A DNA stretch of 64,000 bases. Source: JACVRW01 sp963826165 (GTDB lineage: Bacteria > Actinomycetota > Thermoleophilia > Solirubrobacterales > Thermoleophilaceae). Below the pieces are notes generated by a model. The model ran no database searches, was not told the DNA's origin, and was given only the letters and a program-made list of their open reading frames with translations. The stretch lies in the NCBI GenBank assembly GCA_963826165.1, contig CAWGWC010000024.1:248001-312000 (forward strand). Direction: 5' to 3'. The number at the start of each line of letters is the position of its first letter. The stretch's first letter is position 1. This document shows positions 1 to 8,338 of the stretch, in pieces. The translations under genes and the position numbers were made by a program.

Positions 1-194
1 TGACCATCACCCACGGCACCAACGAGTTGATCGGGGACAAGCCTGCTGCGCTGCGCAACGTCCGCCTGTCGGGGCGTCCACCCACGCCATGCGCCATCCC
101 GCTCTGGGACGGCCACGCGGCGGACCGAGCGGCGGATGCGCTGATCGCGGAGTTCCCGGCCATCCTGGCCGACGACCTGGCGGCGCTGGCGTGA
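1..194 (+). CDS. wecB: UDP-N-acetylglucosamine 2-epimerase, C-terminal end (partial)
   Basis: The window opens inside this gene; the first whole codon begins at base 3 and the stop is TGA at 192-194. The 63 visible residues start with THGTNELIG, which matches the conserved C-terminal GTN-x-L-x-G element of non-hydrolysing UDP-GlcNAc 2-epimerases, followed by a closing helix rich in Ala and Asp. The family converts UDP-GlcNAc to UDP-ManNAc in the cytoplasm, the donor used by WecG/TagA enzymes, and such a gene follows at once with a GTGA overlap. Only the tail is visible, so the assignment rests on a short motif plus this neighbour. Confidence 0.7.
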   Translation, partial: TITHGTNELIGDKPAALRNVRLSGRPPTPCAIPLWDGHAADRAADALIAEFPAILADDLAALA

Positions 195-940
195 CCCCGC
201 GCGCCGAGGTCCTCGGCTGCAGCATCGACCGCGTCGGAATGCGGGAGACGGTGGCCAGGGTCGAAGACCTGATCTCCACCGGGGTCTACAGCCAGCACAT
301 GGCCATCAACACCGCCAAGCTGGTGAGCCTGCGCGACGACCACCGTCTGCGCGCGATCGTCGAAGGCTGCGAGCTGGTGAACGCGGACGGTCAGGCCGTG
401 ATCTGGGCTTCGCGCGTGCTCGGCGATCCGCTGCCTGAGCGGGTTGCCGGCATCGATCTGATGGAGGAGCTGCTCGGCGTGGCCGAGCAGAAGCAGTACC
501 GCGTCTACATCCTCGGTGCGCGCGACGACGTGCTCGACCAGGCGGTCGCACGAATCCGCGAGCGCTATCCCCGGCTGCCGATCGCCGGCTGGCACAACGG
601 GTACTTCTCCACGGAGGAGGAGCCCGAGGTGTGTGCCGAGATCCGCGCCACCCAGCCGCACATGGTCTTCGTCGCGATGAGCACGCCGCGCAAGGAGTAC
701 TTCCTGGCCGAGCGCGGCCCCGAGCTCGGCGCCCCGTTCGTGATGGGCGTGGGCGGCGCCGTGGACGTGATCGCGGGCCTGACTCGCCGCGCGCCGGTCA
801 CCTGGCAGCGGCTGGGCCTCGAGTGGCTGTTCAGGCTGCTCCAGGAGCCCCGGCGCATGTTCCGCCGCTACGCGGTCACGAACACCCGCTTCGCCTGGAT
901 GCTGGCCGTCGCGCTGGTCAGCCGGCGCGCGACTCGCTGA
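191..940 (+). CDS. WecG/TagA/CpsF family glycosyltransferase
   Basis: A 249-residue protein of the usual length for the WecG/TagA family (GT26), which transfers N-acetylmannosamine-type sugars to a lipid-linked acceptor at the inner face of the membrane. Family features seen are TAKLVSLRDD followed by NADGQAVIW near residues 35-65, GIDLMEELL, the ILGARDDVL turn, and the stretch with MSTPRKEYF and GVGGAVDVIAG followed by RRAP. The GTG start at 191 overlaps the stop of the upstream epimerase by GTGA, so translation is probably coupled; reading further upstream in frame would run into the epimerase. It likely adds an early sugar of the polymer repeat or of a teichoic-acid-like linker. The stop is 13 bases from the convergent next gene. 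Confidence 0.88.
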   Translation: MTPRAEVLGCSIDRVGMRETVARVEDLISTGVYSQHMAINTAKLVSLRDDHRLRAIVEGCELVNADGQAVIWASRVLGDPLPERVAGIDLMEELLGVAEQKQYRVYILGARDDVLDQAVARIRERYPRLPIAGWHNGYFSTEEEPEVCAEIRATQPHMVFVAMSTPRKEYFLAERGPELGAPFVMGVGGAVDVIAGLTRRAPVTWQRLGLEWLFRLLQEPRRMFRRYAVTNTRFAWMLAVALVSRRATR

Positions 941-953
941 GCGGGCGCGAGCC

Positions 954-2594
954 CTACTTCTTCAGCTTCAGGACGAAGCTCTTCCTGACCGTGCGGGTGT
1001 TGCCCGCCGGGTCCTTGAGCCTGAGCGTGAGCCGCACCGCAAGCTTCTTCTTGCGCTTGAACTGCTTGCGCACGGCCTTCGGCAGCTTCAGGGAGACGCG
1101 CTTCTTGGCCTGTGCGCGGACGGCGAACGGCTTCGACCTGATCGTGATGCTGCGGGCGGGCGCGGCCGCCACGCTCCCTGACACCGGGAAGGAGTTCGCG
1201 TTGGTCACGTCCACCTTGACCGAGCCGCGGGCCGATATTCGCCGGGCGGCCAGCCGCATCGAGAGCTTGGCCGAGACCGCGAAGCTGTTCTTGTTCACGA
1301 CCACGACCTTGACCGGCCCACGACTCGGGATCCGCCGCGCGGGCGGGCGGATCGTCACGCGCGTCTTGGGGCCGAAGCTGGGAGCCGTCACCGCGTGGGC
1401 GGCGCTGGTCTGTGACGAGCTGCCGGCCGGGTTCGAGGCCGTCACGCTGCAGGCGTAGCTCCCTCCCGCCGTGGCCGTGTGGGTATTCCCGGTCGCGCCG
1501 GGAATGGCGGCGCCGTTTCGGGTCCAGGAGTAGGCGAGCCTCTGGGGCGCGCGGTACAGCCAGGAGCCCAACAGGTCCGCCGCCCAGGAGCCGGGCGAGC
1601 AGGTGAGCGCGGATCCGGCTGCGGAGCCGCCGGTCAGAGCAGGCGCGCCGGTGCCGACCGGGGTCTTGAGCAGCACCGGAGAGCGGGAGCCCTGGAGCGA
1701 CGCACCACCCGTCGGGACAGCGGCGGCGGCGCTTCCGTCCAGGTTCGCGGACCAGATGCTGTTGCCGCCCTGGTTGGCCCAGTAGATCTTCCTCGCGACC
1801 GGATCGATGGCCAGGCCCACCGGGACGTTGACCGTGGCGCCGGGCAGGGTGAGGTTGCCCCCGCCCGTGCCGTCCAGGTTGGCCCATGAGATGACGTTTA
1901 CCGAGCCGGTGGGCAGGCCGATGTTGGCCCAATAGATCCGGCCGGCGACGGGGTCCAGCGCGACCCCGTGCGGGTTGGCGACGGTGGCACCGGTCGTGCT
2001 GATGTTGCCGCCGCCGCTGCCGTTCAGATTCGCGTAGGCGATGGTGTTGGACGTGGCCCCGTTGCCTCCGTTGCCCCAGTAGATCCTGCCCGAGCCCGGG
2101 TCGACGACGGGCGCGATCGGGAAGTCGATTGACGCGGCGCCCGTGAACAGATTGCCGCCCCCGCCGGTGTTGTTCAGGTTCGCGAAGGAGATGCTGTCGC
2201 CGGTCTCGTTGGCCCAGTAGACCCTTCCCGACCCCGGATAGGCCGCGGCCGCGTTCGGCACGTTGACGGTGGCCCCGCTGGTATTCAGGTCGCCGCCTCC
2301 GCTTCCGTCGAGGTTGGCGAAGGAGATTCGGCCGATGTCTCGGCTCGTCCAGTAGACCTTGCCCGCCGCCACGTCGAGGGCGACGCCGCGAGTCGCGCCG
2401 ATCGTCGCGCCGGCGGTGGCGAGGTTGCCGCCACCAGTCCCGTTGAGATTGGCGTAGGCGATCCGGTTCGTGTTGGTCGTGGATCCGCCGTTGGCCCAAT
2501 ACACGCGGTCGGCCGCCGCGGCCGAGCCGGCGAAGCAGGCCAGAACGAGGGTCGACGCGAGAAACGCCGCTTGCAGGGCAGATCGGACAGCCAA
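954..2594 (-). CDS. Secreted six-bladed YWTD-like beta-propeller protein with Ig-like and Lys/Arg-rich C-terminal domains
   Basis: About 546 residues. I chose the TTG start at 2594 because a GGAG lies 5 bases upstream and a signal peptide follows directly; longer in-frame starts would bury it. The signal ends either at AAAA-D (residue 28) or at a lipobox-like VLAC (Cys 20). Six repeats of roughly 45-50 residues begin with (R/K)(V/I)YWxN and contain AxANL(D/N)GxGGG, matching the repeat count of an LDL-receptor-type YWTD propeller. After that come an Ig-like segment (SPGSW, SWTRNGAAIPGAT), two short beta domains, and a basic end. The role is unknown; extracellular binding of polymer or wall is plausible from its place in the polysaccharide locus. 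It is divergent from the Wzz/kinase gene. Confidence 0.8.
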   Translation of the reverse strand: MAVRSALQAAFLASTLVLACFAGSAAAADRVYWANGGSTTNTNRIAYANLNGTGGGNLATAGATIGATRGVALDVAAGKVYWTSRDIGRISFANLDGSGGGDLNTSGATVNVPNAAAAYPGSGRVYWANETGDSISFANLNNTGGGGNLFTGAASIDFPIAPVVDPGSGRIYWGNGGNGATSNTIAYANLNGSGGGNISTTGATVANPHGVALDPVAGRIYWANIGLPTGSVNVISWANLDGTGGGNLTLPGATVNVPVGLAIDPVARKIYWANQGGNSIWSANLDGSAAAAVPTGGASLQGSRSPVLLKTPVGTGAPALTGGSAAGSALTCSPGSWAADLLGSWLYRAPQRLAYSWTRNGAAIPGATGNTHTATAGGSYACSVTASNPAGSSSQTSAAHAVTAPSFGPKTRVTIRPPARRIPSRGPVKVVVVNKNSFAVSAKLSMRLAARRISARGSVKVDVTNANSFPVSGSVAAAPARSITIRSKPFAVRAQAKKRVSLKLPKAVRKQFKRKKKLAVRLTLRLKDPAGNTRTVRKSFVLKLKK

Positions 2595-2760
2595 GATTGC
2601 TCCAGTTCGGGTCAGGGGTCCGGCCCCCAAGCAACGAGCGCGACGCGGATGTACTTCTGGACACAAAGTGGCGCGCAAGAGGCGAGGGAGTCGCCGCGTT
2701 CTCTAGGGGAGACACCGCCCCCCGTGGCGCGAAACGAACAGGATTGACCGAGCGAGGCAC

Positions 2761-4395
2761 ATGAATCTCTTGACCCTCCCCAATACACCGGGCCCCGGCG
2801 GCTCTGGGCCGTCAGACGGTGGTCGCGAAGGCACGCTTCAGCGGGTCATCCCGATCATCCGGCGCAACCTCGGCCTGATCCTCCTCTGCGTGGTTCTGGT
2901 GCCGGCCGCTGCACTGGCCATCTCCCTGCTGCAGAGCAAGGAGTACACGGCCTCCTCCTCCCTGCTGTTCCGCGACCCGGGGCTCGACACCAAGTTCACC
3001 GGCACCCCCTTCTTCCAGGAGGGCGAGGACGAGGCGCGCAAGGCGGCCACCAACCTGAGGCTCGTCGGGCTCGACACCATCGCCACCCTCACTGCCCGGC
3101 GGATCGATCAGCCCGGCCTGGGCCGTAAGGAGGTCTCGGAGGCGGTCGAGGTGTCGGCAGAGGGAACGTCCGACGTCGTCTCGATCAAGGCCACGGACAC
3201 CGACCCGGCCTTTGCCGCGCGGCTCGCCAACACCTTCGCGAGCGAGTACGTCATCTTCCGGCGCCGCAGCGACCGCGCGAAGGTCAGAGAAGCACTGGAC
3301 CTCGTGGAGCAGAGGCTCGCCGCCATGAGCCCGGAGGAGATGGCAGGCCCCGGCGGACAGGACCTCCAGGACAGCGCCCGTCAGCTCGAGCTCCTCACCG
3401 CGCTTCAGACCGGCAACGCGGAGGTGGTGCAGCGCGCTCAGCCGCCCACCGAGGCCTCCTCGCCCAAGCCCGTCCGGAGCGTGGCGCTGGGCCTGATCCT
3501 CGGTCTGCTGCTGGCGGCCGCGGCCACCCTGCTCCGAGAGCAGCTGGACCGTCGTCTGAGGGAGCCGTCGGACGTCACGGATCTGCTCAACGTGCCCGTG
3601 CTGGCGGCGATCGCCGAGGACCGGGGCACCGCACGAGCGGACATCGCCAACGCGACCTCGGTCCGGCGCCTCGATCCAGAGGCCTTCCGAATGCTGCGGA
3701 CCAACCTGCGCTACTTCAACGTCGACGAGGAGCTCAGCTCGATCCTGGTCACCTCCGCGGGCCCGGAGGAGGGCAAGACCTCGATCTCCTGGAACCTCGC
3801 CCGAGCCGAGGCGAGGGCCGGCAAGCGCGTGCTCTGCATCGAGGCCGACATGCGCAGGCCCACGCTGGCCAAGCACGTGGACATCGCGGCCGACGGAGGT
3901 CTCTCGCTCATCCTCGCGGGAGTCGTCGACCCCGCGGACGCCGTCACGACGGTGAGCGGCGTGGACATCATTCCCGCGGGCCCGCTGCCGCCGAACCCGG
4001 CCGAGCTGATCGAGTCCCAGCGCATGCGCAAGCTGATCCAGTGGGGCGAGAAGACCTACGACCGCGTGATCATCGACACGCCGCCGGCAGCCGTGGTGGC
4101 CGACGCCATCCCGATCGTTCCCATGGTCAGCGGCGTGGTGATCGTCGTTCGCCTCGGCCACAGCCAGCGTGACGCCGTTGAGAGCCTCCGGACCCAGCTG
4201 GCCAACGTCAACGCCCCCGTTCTCGGCGTGGTGCTGAACGGCAGCGTCGATCGCCGCGGCGGCTACGAGTACACCCGGCGTCCCGTGTTTCTCGCGGAGC
4301 CGCAGGACGGGGCCGAGCGCGGGCGCTCGAGCGACGGTGAGCGAGAGGTGCGCGGGCACGTGTCGCAACGAAACAAGGTCCGCGACTCAGCTTGA
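2761..4395 (+). CDS. Wzz-type chain length regulator fused to a BY-kinase (CpsC/CpsD-like)
   Basis: 544 residues. An N-terminal Wzz-like domain has transmembrane segments near residues 37-56 and 238-258 flanking an extracellular loop, with a Pro-rich approach to the second helix. The cytoplasmic half is a bacterial tyrosine kinase: Walker A GPEEGKTS near 334, Walker A' EADMRRP near 362 and Walker B VIIDTPP near 436. The tail has only two tyrosines (GGYEYTRR, about 500-504), fewer than the usual Tyr cluster. Such proteins control export and chain length of Wzy-made polysaccharide by cycles of autophosphorylation. The 3' end overlaps the next gene by TTGA. The single-chain form is typical of proteobacterial Wzc and also occurs in some actinobacteria. 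Confidence 0.9.
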   Translation: MNLLTLPNTPGPGGSGPSDGGREGTLQRVIPIIRRNLGLILLCVVLVPAAALAISLLQSKEYTASSSLLFRDPGLDTKFTGTPFFQEGEDEARKAATNLRLVGLDTIATLTARRIDQPGLGRKEVSEAVEVSAEGTSDVVSIKATDTDPAFAARLANTFASEYVIFRRRSDRAKVREALDLVEQRLAAMSPEEMAGPGGQDLQDSARQLELLTALQTGNAEVVQRAQPPTEASSPKPVRSVALGLILGLLLAAAATLLREQLDRRLREPSDVTDLLNVPVLAAIAEDRGTARADIANATSVRRLDPEAFRMLRTNLRYFNVDEELSSILVTSAGPEEGKTSISWNLARAEARAGKRVLCIEADMRRPTLAKHVDIAADGGLSLILAGVVDPADAVTTVSGVDIIPAGPLPPNPAELIESQRMRKLIQWGEKTYDRVIIDTPPAAVVADAIPIVPMVSGVVIVVRLGHSQRDAVESLRTQLANVNAPVLGVVLNGSVDRRGGYEYTRRPVFLAEPQDGAERGRSSDGEREVRGHVSQRNKVRDSA

Positions 4396-5475
4396 ACACC
4401 CTGGCCCCCACTCGGCCCGTCGCAGACGCCGACGGCAGTCTCTCCCTGGAGCGTCACGATGACCTCGATTCGCTCCGGGAGGACTGGACCGCCCTGGCGG
4501 AGCGCTGCGGGAACCCGTTCGCGACCTGGGAGTGGGCCCGCACCTGGTGGGACCACTTCGGGGAGGACCGCCCTCTCCTGATCACCGCGTGCCGACGCCC
4601 GGACGGCACGATCGCCGCGATCCTTCCGCTGTACCTGTCCAAGCGCGGGCGGCTGCGGATGCTCCGCTTCGTCGGTCACGGCGCCGGCGACGTCCTCGGA
4701 CCGGTCTGCGCGAGCGAGGACCAGGCCCTGGCCGCGTCCGCCCTGCGGCAGACTCCTCTCCGACGAGGGGCGCAGCTGGGATCTGCTGCTGGCCGAACGG
4801 CTGCCGAAGGGGCTCCTGCCCGGGCACGTCCTCCAGGAGGAGGCCAATCCCCTGCTGCCCATCGACGGCACCACCTGGGAAGAGTTTCTCGCGTCGTGCA
4901 GCAGCAACCTGCGCGGACAGATCCGCACGAAGCGCCGCCGGCTGCAGCGCGACCACGAGGCGAGCTTTCGTCTGACCGACGACCTCGGGCACCTCGATGA
5001 AGACTTCGACACGCTGGTCGTGCTCCACCACGCACGCTGGGGCGAAGCCAGGGCCTTCGACGAGCGGAGGCGCGCGTTTCACCGCGACTTCGCCGCCGTG
5101 GCGCTCGAGCGCGGCTGGCTGAGGCTCTGGTTCCTCGAGGCCGAGGGCCGGCCGGTCGCGGCGTGGCACGGGTTCCGCTTCGGGGACGTGGAGTGGTACT
5201 ACCAGTCCGGTCGGGACCCTGAATGGGACCGCAGGTCCGTGGGGCTCACCCTGCTCGCCCGAACCATGCAGGGAGCGTTCGACGACGGGATGTCGGCGTA
5301 CGCCTTCCTGCGCGGTGACGAGGAGTACAAGAAGCGCTTCGCCACCCAGGACGCCGGTCTCGAGACCGTGGGCGTCCCCCGCGGCGCCCTCGGCCTGACC
5401 GCGATATCAGCGGCGCGCGCGGCAAAGCGCATGCCGCCATCGGTCCGGCACCGGGTCCTGAGCTCGCTCGGCTGA
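4392..5475 (+). pseudogene. FemAB/BioF2-like GNAT acyltransferase (CelD/BcsL-type), frameshifted
   Basis: The reading frame starts at TTG 4392 (TTGA overlap with the kinase gene) and encodes a typical N-terminus (NPFATWEWARTWW, near residues 36-48). It then loses sense near base 4750. Sense resumes one base later in the next frame (LLSDEGRSWDLLLAERLP through FRFGDVEWYYQSG to the stop at 5473-5475). Removing the A at 4750 restores LRRLLSDEG, giving about 360 residues, a normal length. The family transfers acyl or aminoacyl groups, often onto polysaccharides. The rest of the frame is intact and its composition matches the neighbours, so this may be a recent mutation or a sequencing error rather than an old pseudogene. 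Confidence 0.75.
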
Positions 5476-5579
5476 GCGGCTCCCCAACGACCTGGGCTCA
5501 CCGCTTCTCCGCCGGCGCGCTCCGGCGCGCCGCACAGCGCATGCCGCCCTCGGTCCGGCACCGGGTCCTGGGCTCGCTC
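5415..5579 (+). repeat. Direct duplication of the acyltransferase 3' end
   Basis: Bases 5415-5469 recur at 5525-5579, exactly 110 bases downstream; over 5431-5470 versus 5541-5580, 37 of 40 bases agree. The first copy encodes the last residues of the acyltransferase (RMPPSVRHRVLSSLG). The second copy is in a different frame relative to it and would encode RMPPSVRHRVLGSL plus a different tail ending at TAG 5613-5615. The second copy lies in the 278-base gap before the convergent Wzy gene and has no start of its own. It looks like the remnant of a second, related gene or of a local tandem duplication. The rest of the gap holds a weak hairpin at 5617-5632 and nothing else that I can recognise. 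Confidence 0.75.
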
Positions 5580-5753
5580 CCGCCCGCCGATATCCACAAC
5601 CGTCTGACGACTTAGTGCCTCTGTAGGGGCATACTCGTCGGACGCCTGTCCAGCGACCAGAGCTCGACGCCTTCCCCAGCCAGACGGACCACGCGCCGGC
5701 CCGGCGCGCGGAAACGGGAGGAAGTCGCCGAAGGAGCGCAGGAACGAGCGGGC

Positions 5754-7151
5754 TTAGACCCGCAGCGGCGGTGGCGCCGCCGCACCGCCAGGCGCGGCTT
5801 CGGCGGGCGCAGGAGTCCCACCGGAGCGCTCCGGCGCGCGGCAGGCCGCCGCCAGCACCAGCGCCATCGCCATCGCGGCGGTGTAGCCGATCGCGCCGTT
5901 GACCACGGCGTAGACCGCGACAGGAATCAGCAGCATCGGGTTCAACCCGCCCCTGAACAGCGCCACCCATAGCAGCAGCCAGGCCACGAGGGCGATGGCC
6001 CCGAGCTCCACCAGGATCTCGATCACGTCGCTGTGGCCGATGAGCGGGGAGCCGAGCTCTCGCTGAATGGTGTCGGGGATGGAATCGGGACCGGTCCCCA
6101 CGAGCCACGTGCCCGGGCCGGGTCCCCACCAGCTCCCGAGCGCCGCGCCCCAGATGTCGCTCCGCTCGTTGCTGACCCCCTGCAGGGTGGCGCCACCTCC
6201 GACATCGGCGGAGAGCCGCTCGGTGAGCGCCGCCTGGGCGCCCGTGCCGAGTGCGACCGCGGCGACAATGGCGAGGACCGCCAGCGAACGTCCGCTGAAG
6301 CGCGACTGATAGAGCATCACCACCAGGATCAGCGCGATCCCGACCAACGCGGAGCGAACTCCGGTCAGGAGCGCCGGCAGCACGCCCAGGGCGAACAGCC
6401 CCGCGCGCGGCAGCACTCGCTCGGTCATGCTGAGTCCCGCGGCGGCCATGACGACGGCCAGTAGGGCCAGCTCGTGCGGGATCTCCGGTCCGAAGCCGAT
6501 CTTCTCCCCCACGCCGTACCTGTAGCCGCGCTCACCCAGCCCGGCGGTGACCACGAGCAGATGGACCGTCAGGGCCGCGAGCCCGCTCGCCACCACGGGG
6601 TTCCGGATCTGCGGAAGGACGACCTGAGCCCGCTTGCTCAGCACCGCCGCGGCGAGAATGGGAAAGATCAGGAACTTCGCCAGCTTCGTGAACTGGTCGA
6701 GGTCCGTTGCGCCCGCCGCGTGGGCCACGATCACGGCGGCCAATACGGCCGCGCTGGCGGGGCCGAGCACCCTCCGGTACTGCAGCGGAACCGAGAGGGT
6801 GAGCACGCCGGCCGCGGCCGCCGCCGTGACGAAGGTGCGGGTCAGCGGCGGGATGAAGGCGTCGAAGACGAGCATCCACGGCAGCAGCATGAGCAGGAAC
6901 TGGACTGCGCTCAGCAGGGAGATGCGGGTGGCCGCCGCGACCAGCGCAAGCGCCGCCCCGAGCGCTATGCCGGCGATCGGCGAGCGCGCCGTGACGGCGC
7001 CGACGGTCACCGCCGCGATGGCGGCCAGCACCAACGGAAGAGAGCTCCTGGCCCCCTGCGTCCAGGTGCCTCCCCCGCCTCCGTAGGCGCCGAGCAGTCG
7101 ATGGGCGCGAATCCGCTCCACAAGGAGGGAACGGATCAGGTCGGCTCGCAC
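5754..7151 (-). CDS. O-antigen ligase/polymerase-like membrane protein (Wzy-type)
   Basis: A polytopic protein of about 465 residues with 10 to 12 hydrophobic segments, and one large hydrophilic loop in the C-terminal half (from about GSWWGPGPGTWLVGTGPDS through GHSDVIEILVELG). That loop followed by H-S/N-x2-(I/L) is the hallmark of the Wzy/WaaL (O-antigen_lig) family, which joins repeat units on the outer face of the membrane. The start is uncertain: GTG 7151 keeps it clear of the divergent glycosyltransferase gene that starts at 7226, but no strong ribosome site is visible, and GTG 7121 is an alternative. The tail is Pro/Ala-rich and probably cytoplasmic. It would polymerise the repeat units flipped by the Wzx-like protein at 12799-14121. 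Confidence 0.8.
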   Translation of the reverse strand: MRADLIRSLLVERIRAHRLLGAYGGGGGTWTQGARSSLPLVLAAIAAVTVGAVTARSPIAGIALGAALALVAAATRISLLSAVQFLLMLLPWMLVFDAFIPPLTRTFVTAAAAAGVLTLSVPLQYRRVLGPASAAVLAAVIVAHAAGATDLDQFTKLAKFLIFPILAAAVLSKRAQVVLPQIRNPVVASGLAALTVHLLVVTAGLGERGYRYGVGEKIGFGPEIPHELALLAVVMAAAGLSMTERVLPRAGLFALGVLPALLTGVRSALVGIALILVVMLYQSRFSGRSLAVLAIVAAVALGTGAQAALTERLSADVGGGATLQGVSNERSDIWGAALGSWWGPGPGTWLVGTGPDSIPDTIQRELGSPLIGHSDVIEILVELGAIALVAWLLLWVALFRGGLNPMLLIPVAVYAVVNGAIGYTAAMAMALVLAAACRAPERSGGTPAPAEAAPGGAAAPPPLRV

Positions 7152-7225
7152 GTACGCACTAATTTCAATCTGTCCGCGACCGGCCACAAGCCCGGCGGCC
7201 AGGGGTCCGTTGAGAAGGGAGACCC

Positions 7226-8338
7226 GTGGCACCGAGAGCGAGCACGCGCCCCAAGATCGCCCATGTGGGCCCTGACCCACGCCGCATCGGCGGGATGGAA
7301 GCCGTGCTGCGTGATCTCCTCGCCTCCCCCCTGGCCACCAGGTACCGGCTCTACCTCATCTCCAGCTACGTGACCCACCGGCCGGTCGGGCGCATTCTGG
7401 TGTTCGCCAAGGCACTCGCCTCCCTGGCACGGTGGTGCCGCGGCGACGGACCGCGCCTGGTGCACGTCCACACCGCCGTGCGGGGCAGCATCTACCGCAA
7501 GTCGCTGTGCGTCGTGGTGGCGACGCTGGCGGGCCGGCGCGTGGTGCTCCAGCTGCACGCCGGGGCCGGCGACATCGACGCCTTCGCCAGCCGGCTCGAT
7601 CGCGTTCGGCGAGGGCTGTTCGGCGCGGCCATGCGCCGCGCCGACGTCGTGCTCAGCGTCTCGCGCGCCGGGGCCGACAGCATCGAGCAGCACTTCGGCG
7701 TCGAGGGCGTGATCGTGGTGCCGAACGCGGCTCCGGCGGTGCACCACGCCCCGTCCGTCAACGGCTCGGCCGAGACGAACGGGCACGCGCCGCACGCCCT
7801 CTTTCTCGGCGGGTTCGACAATCCCGCGAAGGGGGGCGACGTGCTCCTGCGCGCGCTCCCGGAGATCCTCGAACGGTGTCCCGGCCTGCACGTCACGCTC
7901 GCGGGCTCGGAGAGCCCGCCTGCCGAGGTGACGTCGCTCCAGCGGACCCATCCCGGCGTGCGCTGGGCCGGCTGGCTCGACCACGGGGCCGCACGCGAGG
8001 AGCTGTCGCGGTGCGACGTCTTCCTCATGCCGTCAACCTCGGAGGGCATGCCCGTGGCCCTGCTCGAGGCCATGGCGTACGAGCGCGCGATCGTGGCCAC
8101 CAGCGTCGGCGGGATACCCGACGTGGTCAGCGACGATGCGGAGGCGATCCTCGTTCCGAAGGACGATCCCGCGGCGCTCTCGGCCGGGGTGCTGCGCGCC
8201 GTCGCCGACCACGAGCTCCGCGCCCGCCTCGGTCGCGCGGCCAAGCTGCGCCTCGAGGACGACTTCAACCGGGACAAGATCTTCGATCGCATCGCCGCCA
8301 TCTACGACGACCTCCTGGCGCGAGACGAGGCCGTCTGA
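7226..8338 (+). CDS. Glycosyltransferase family 4 (GT-B fold)
   Basis: 370 residues, usual for GT4. The GTG start is preceded by GGGAG. The N-terminal Rossmann half has HVGPDPRRIGGME and LVHVHTAVRGS, and the C-terminal half has LFLGGFDNPAKGGDVLL and the signature region EGMPVALLEAMAYERAIVA near residues 272-290, an EX7E motif that binds the nucleotide-sugar donor. GIPDVV and LVPKDDPAAL follow as expected. It should be a cytoplasmic or membrane-associated retaining transferase adding one sugar of the lipid-linked repeat unit. The stop overlaps the start of the deacetylase gene (TGATG), so the two are co-translated. Donor and acceptor cannot be told from the sequence. Confidence 0.9.
   Translation: MAPRASTRPKIAHVGPDPRRIGGMEAVLRDLLASPLATRYRLYLISSYVTHRPVGRILVFAKALASLARWCRGDGPRLVHVHTAVRGSIYRKSLCVVVATLAGRRVVLQLHAGAGDIDAFASRLDRVRRGLFGAAMRRADVVLSVSRAGADSIEQHFGVEGVIVVPNAAPAVHHAPSVNGSAETNGHAPHALFLGGFDNPAKGGDVLLRALPEILERCPGLHVTLAGSESPPAEVTSLQRTHPGVRWAGWLDHGAAREELSRCDVFLMPSTSEGMPVALLEAMAYERAIVATSVGGIPDVVSDDAEAILVPKDDPAALSAGVLRAVADHELRARLGRAAKLRLEDDFNRDKIFDRIAAIYDDLLARDEAV

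Noticed and set aside
1740..2520. Regular DNA repeats that could suggest a CRISPR array or tandem repeat locus
   Set aside because: The spacing of about 135-150 bases and the in-frame YWAN and NLDG motifs show that they are the protein repeats of the propeller.
868..2760. A 630-codon open frame on the minus strand over the propeller gene
   Set aside because: Its protein is Arg/Gln/Pro-rich with no family motif, while the overlapping frame at 954-2594 has a signal peptide and six regular repeats.
2812..4368. A 518-codon frame antisense to the Wzz/kinase gene
   Set aside because: His/Arg/Asp-rich shadow; the plus strand has intact Walker motifs and membrane helices.
5617..5632. TGCCTC/GGGGCA hairpin after the duplicated tail as a terminator
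   Set aside because: One mismatch, a 4-base loop and no T run make it too weak to list as a feature.
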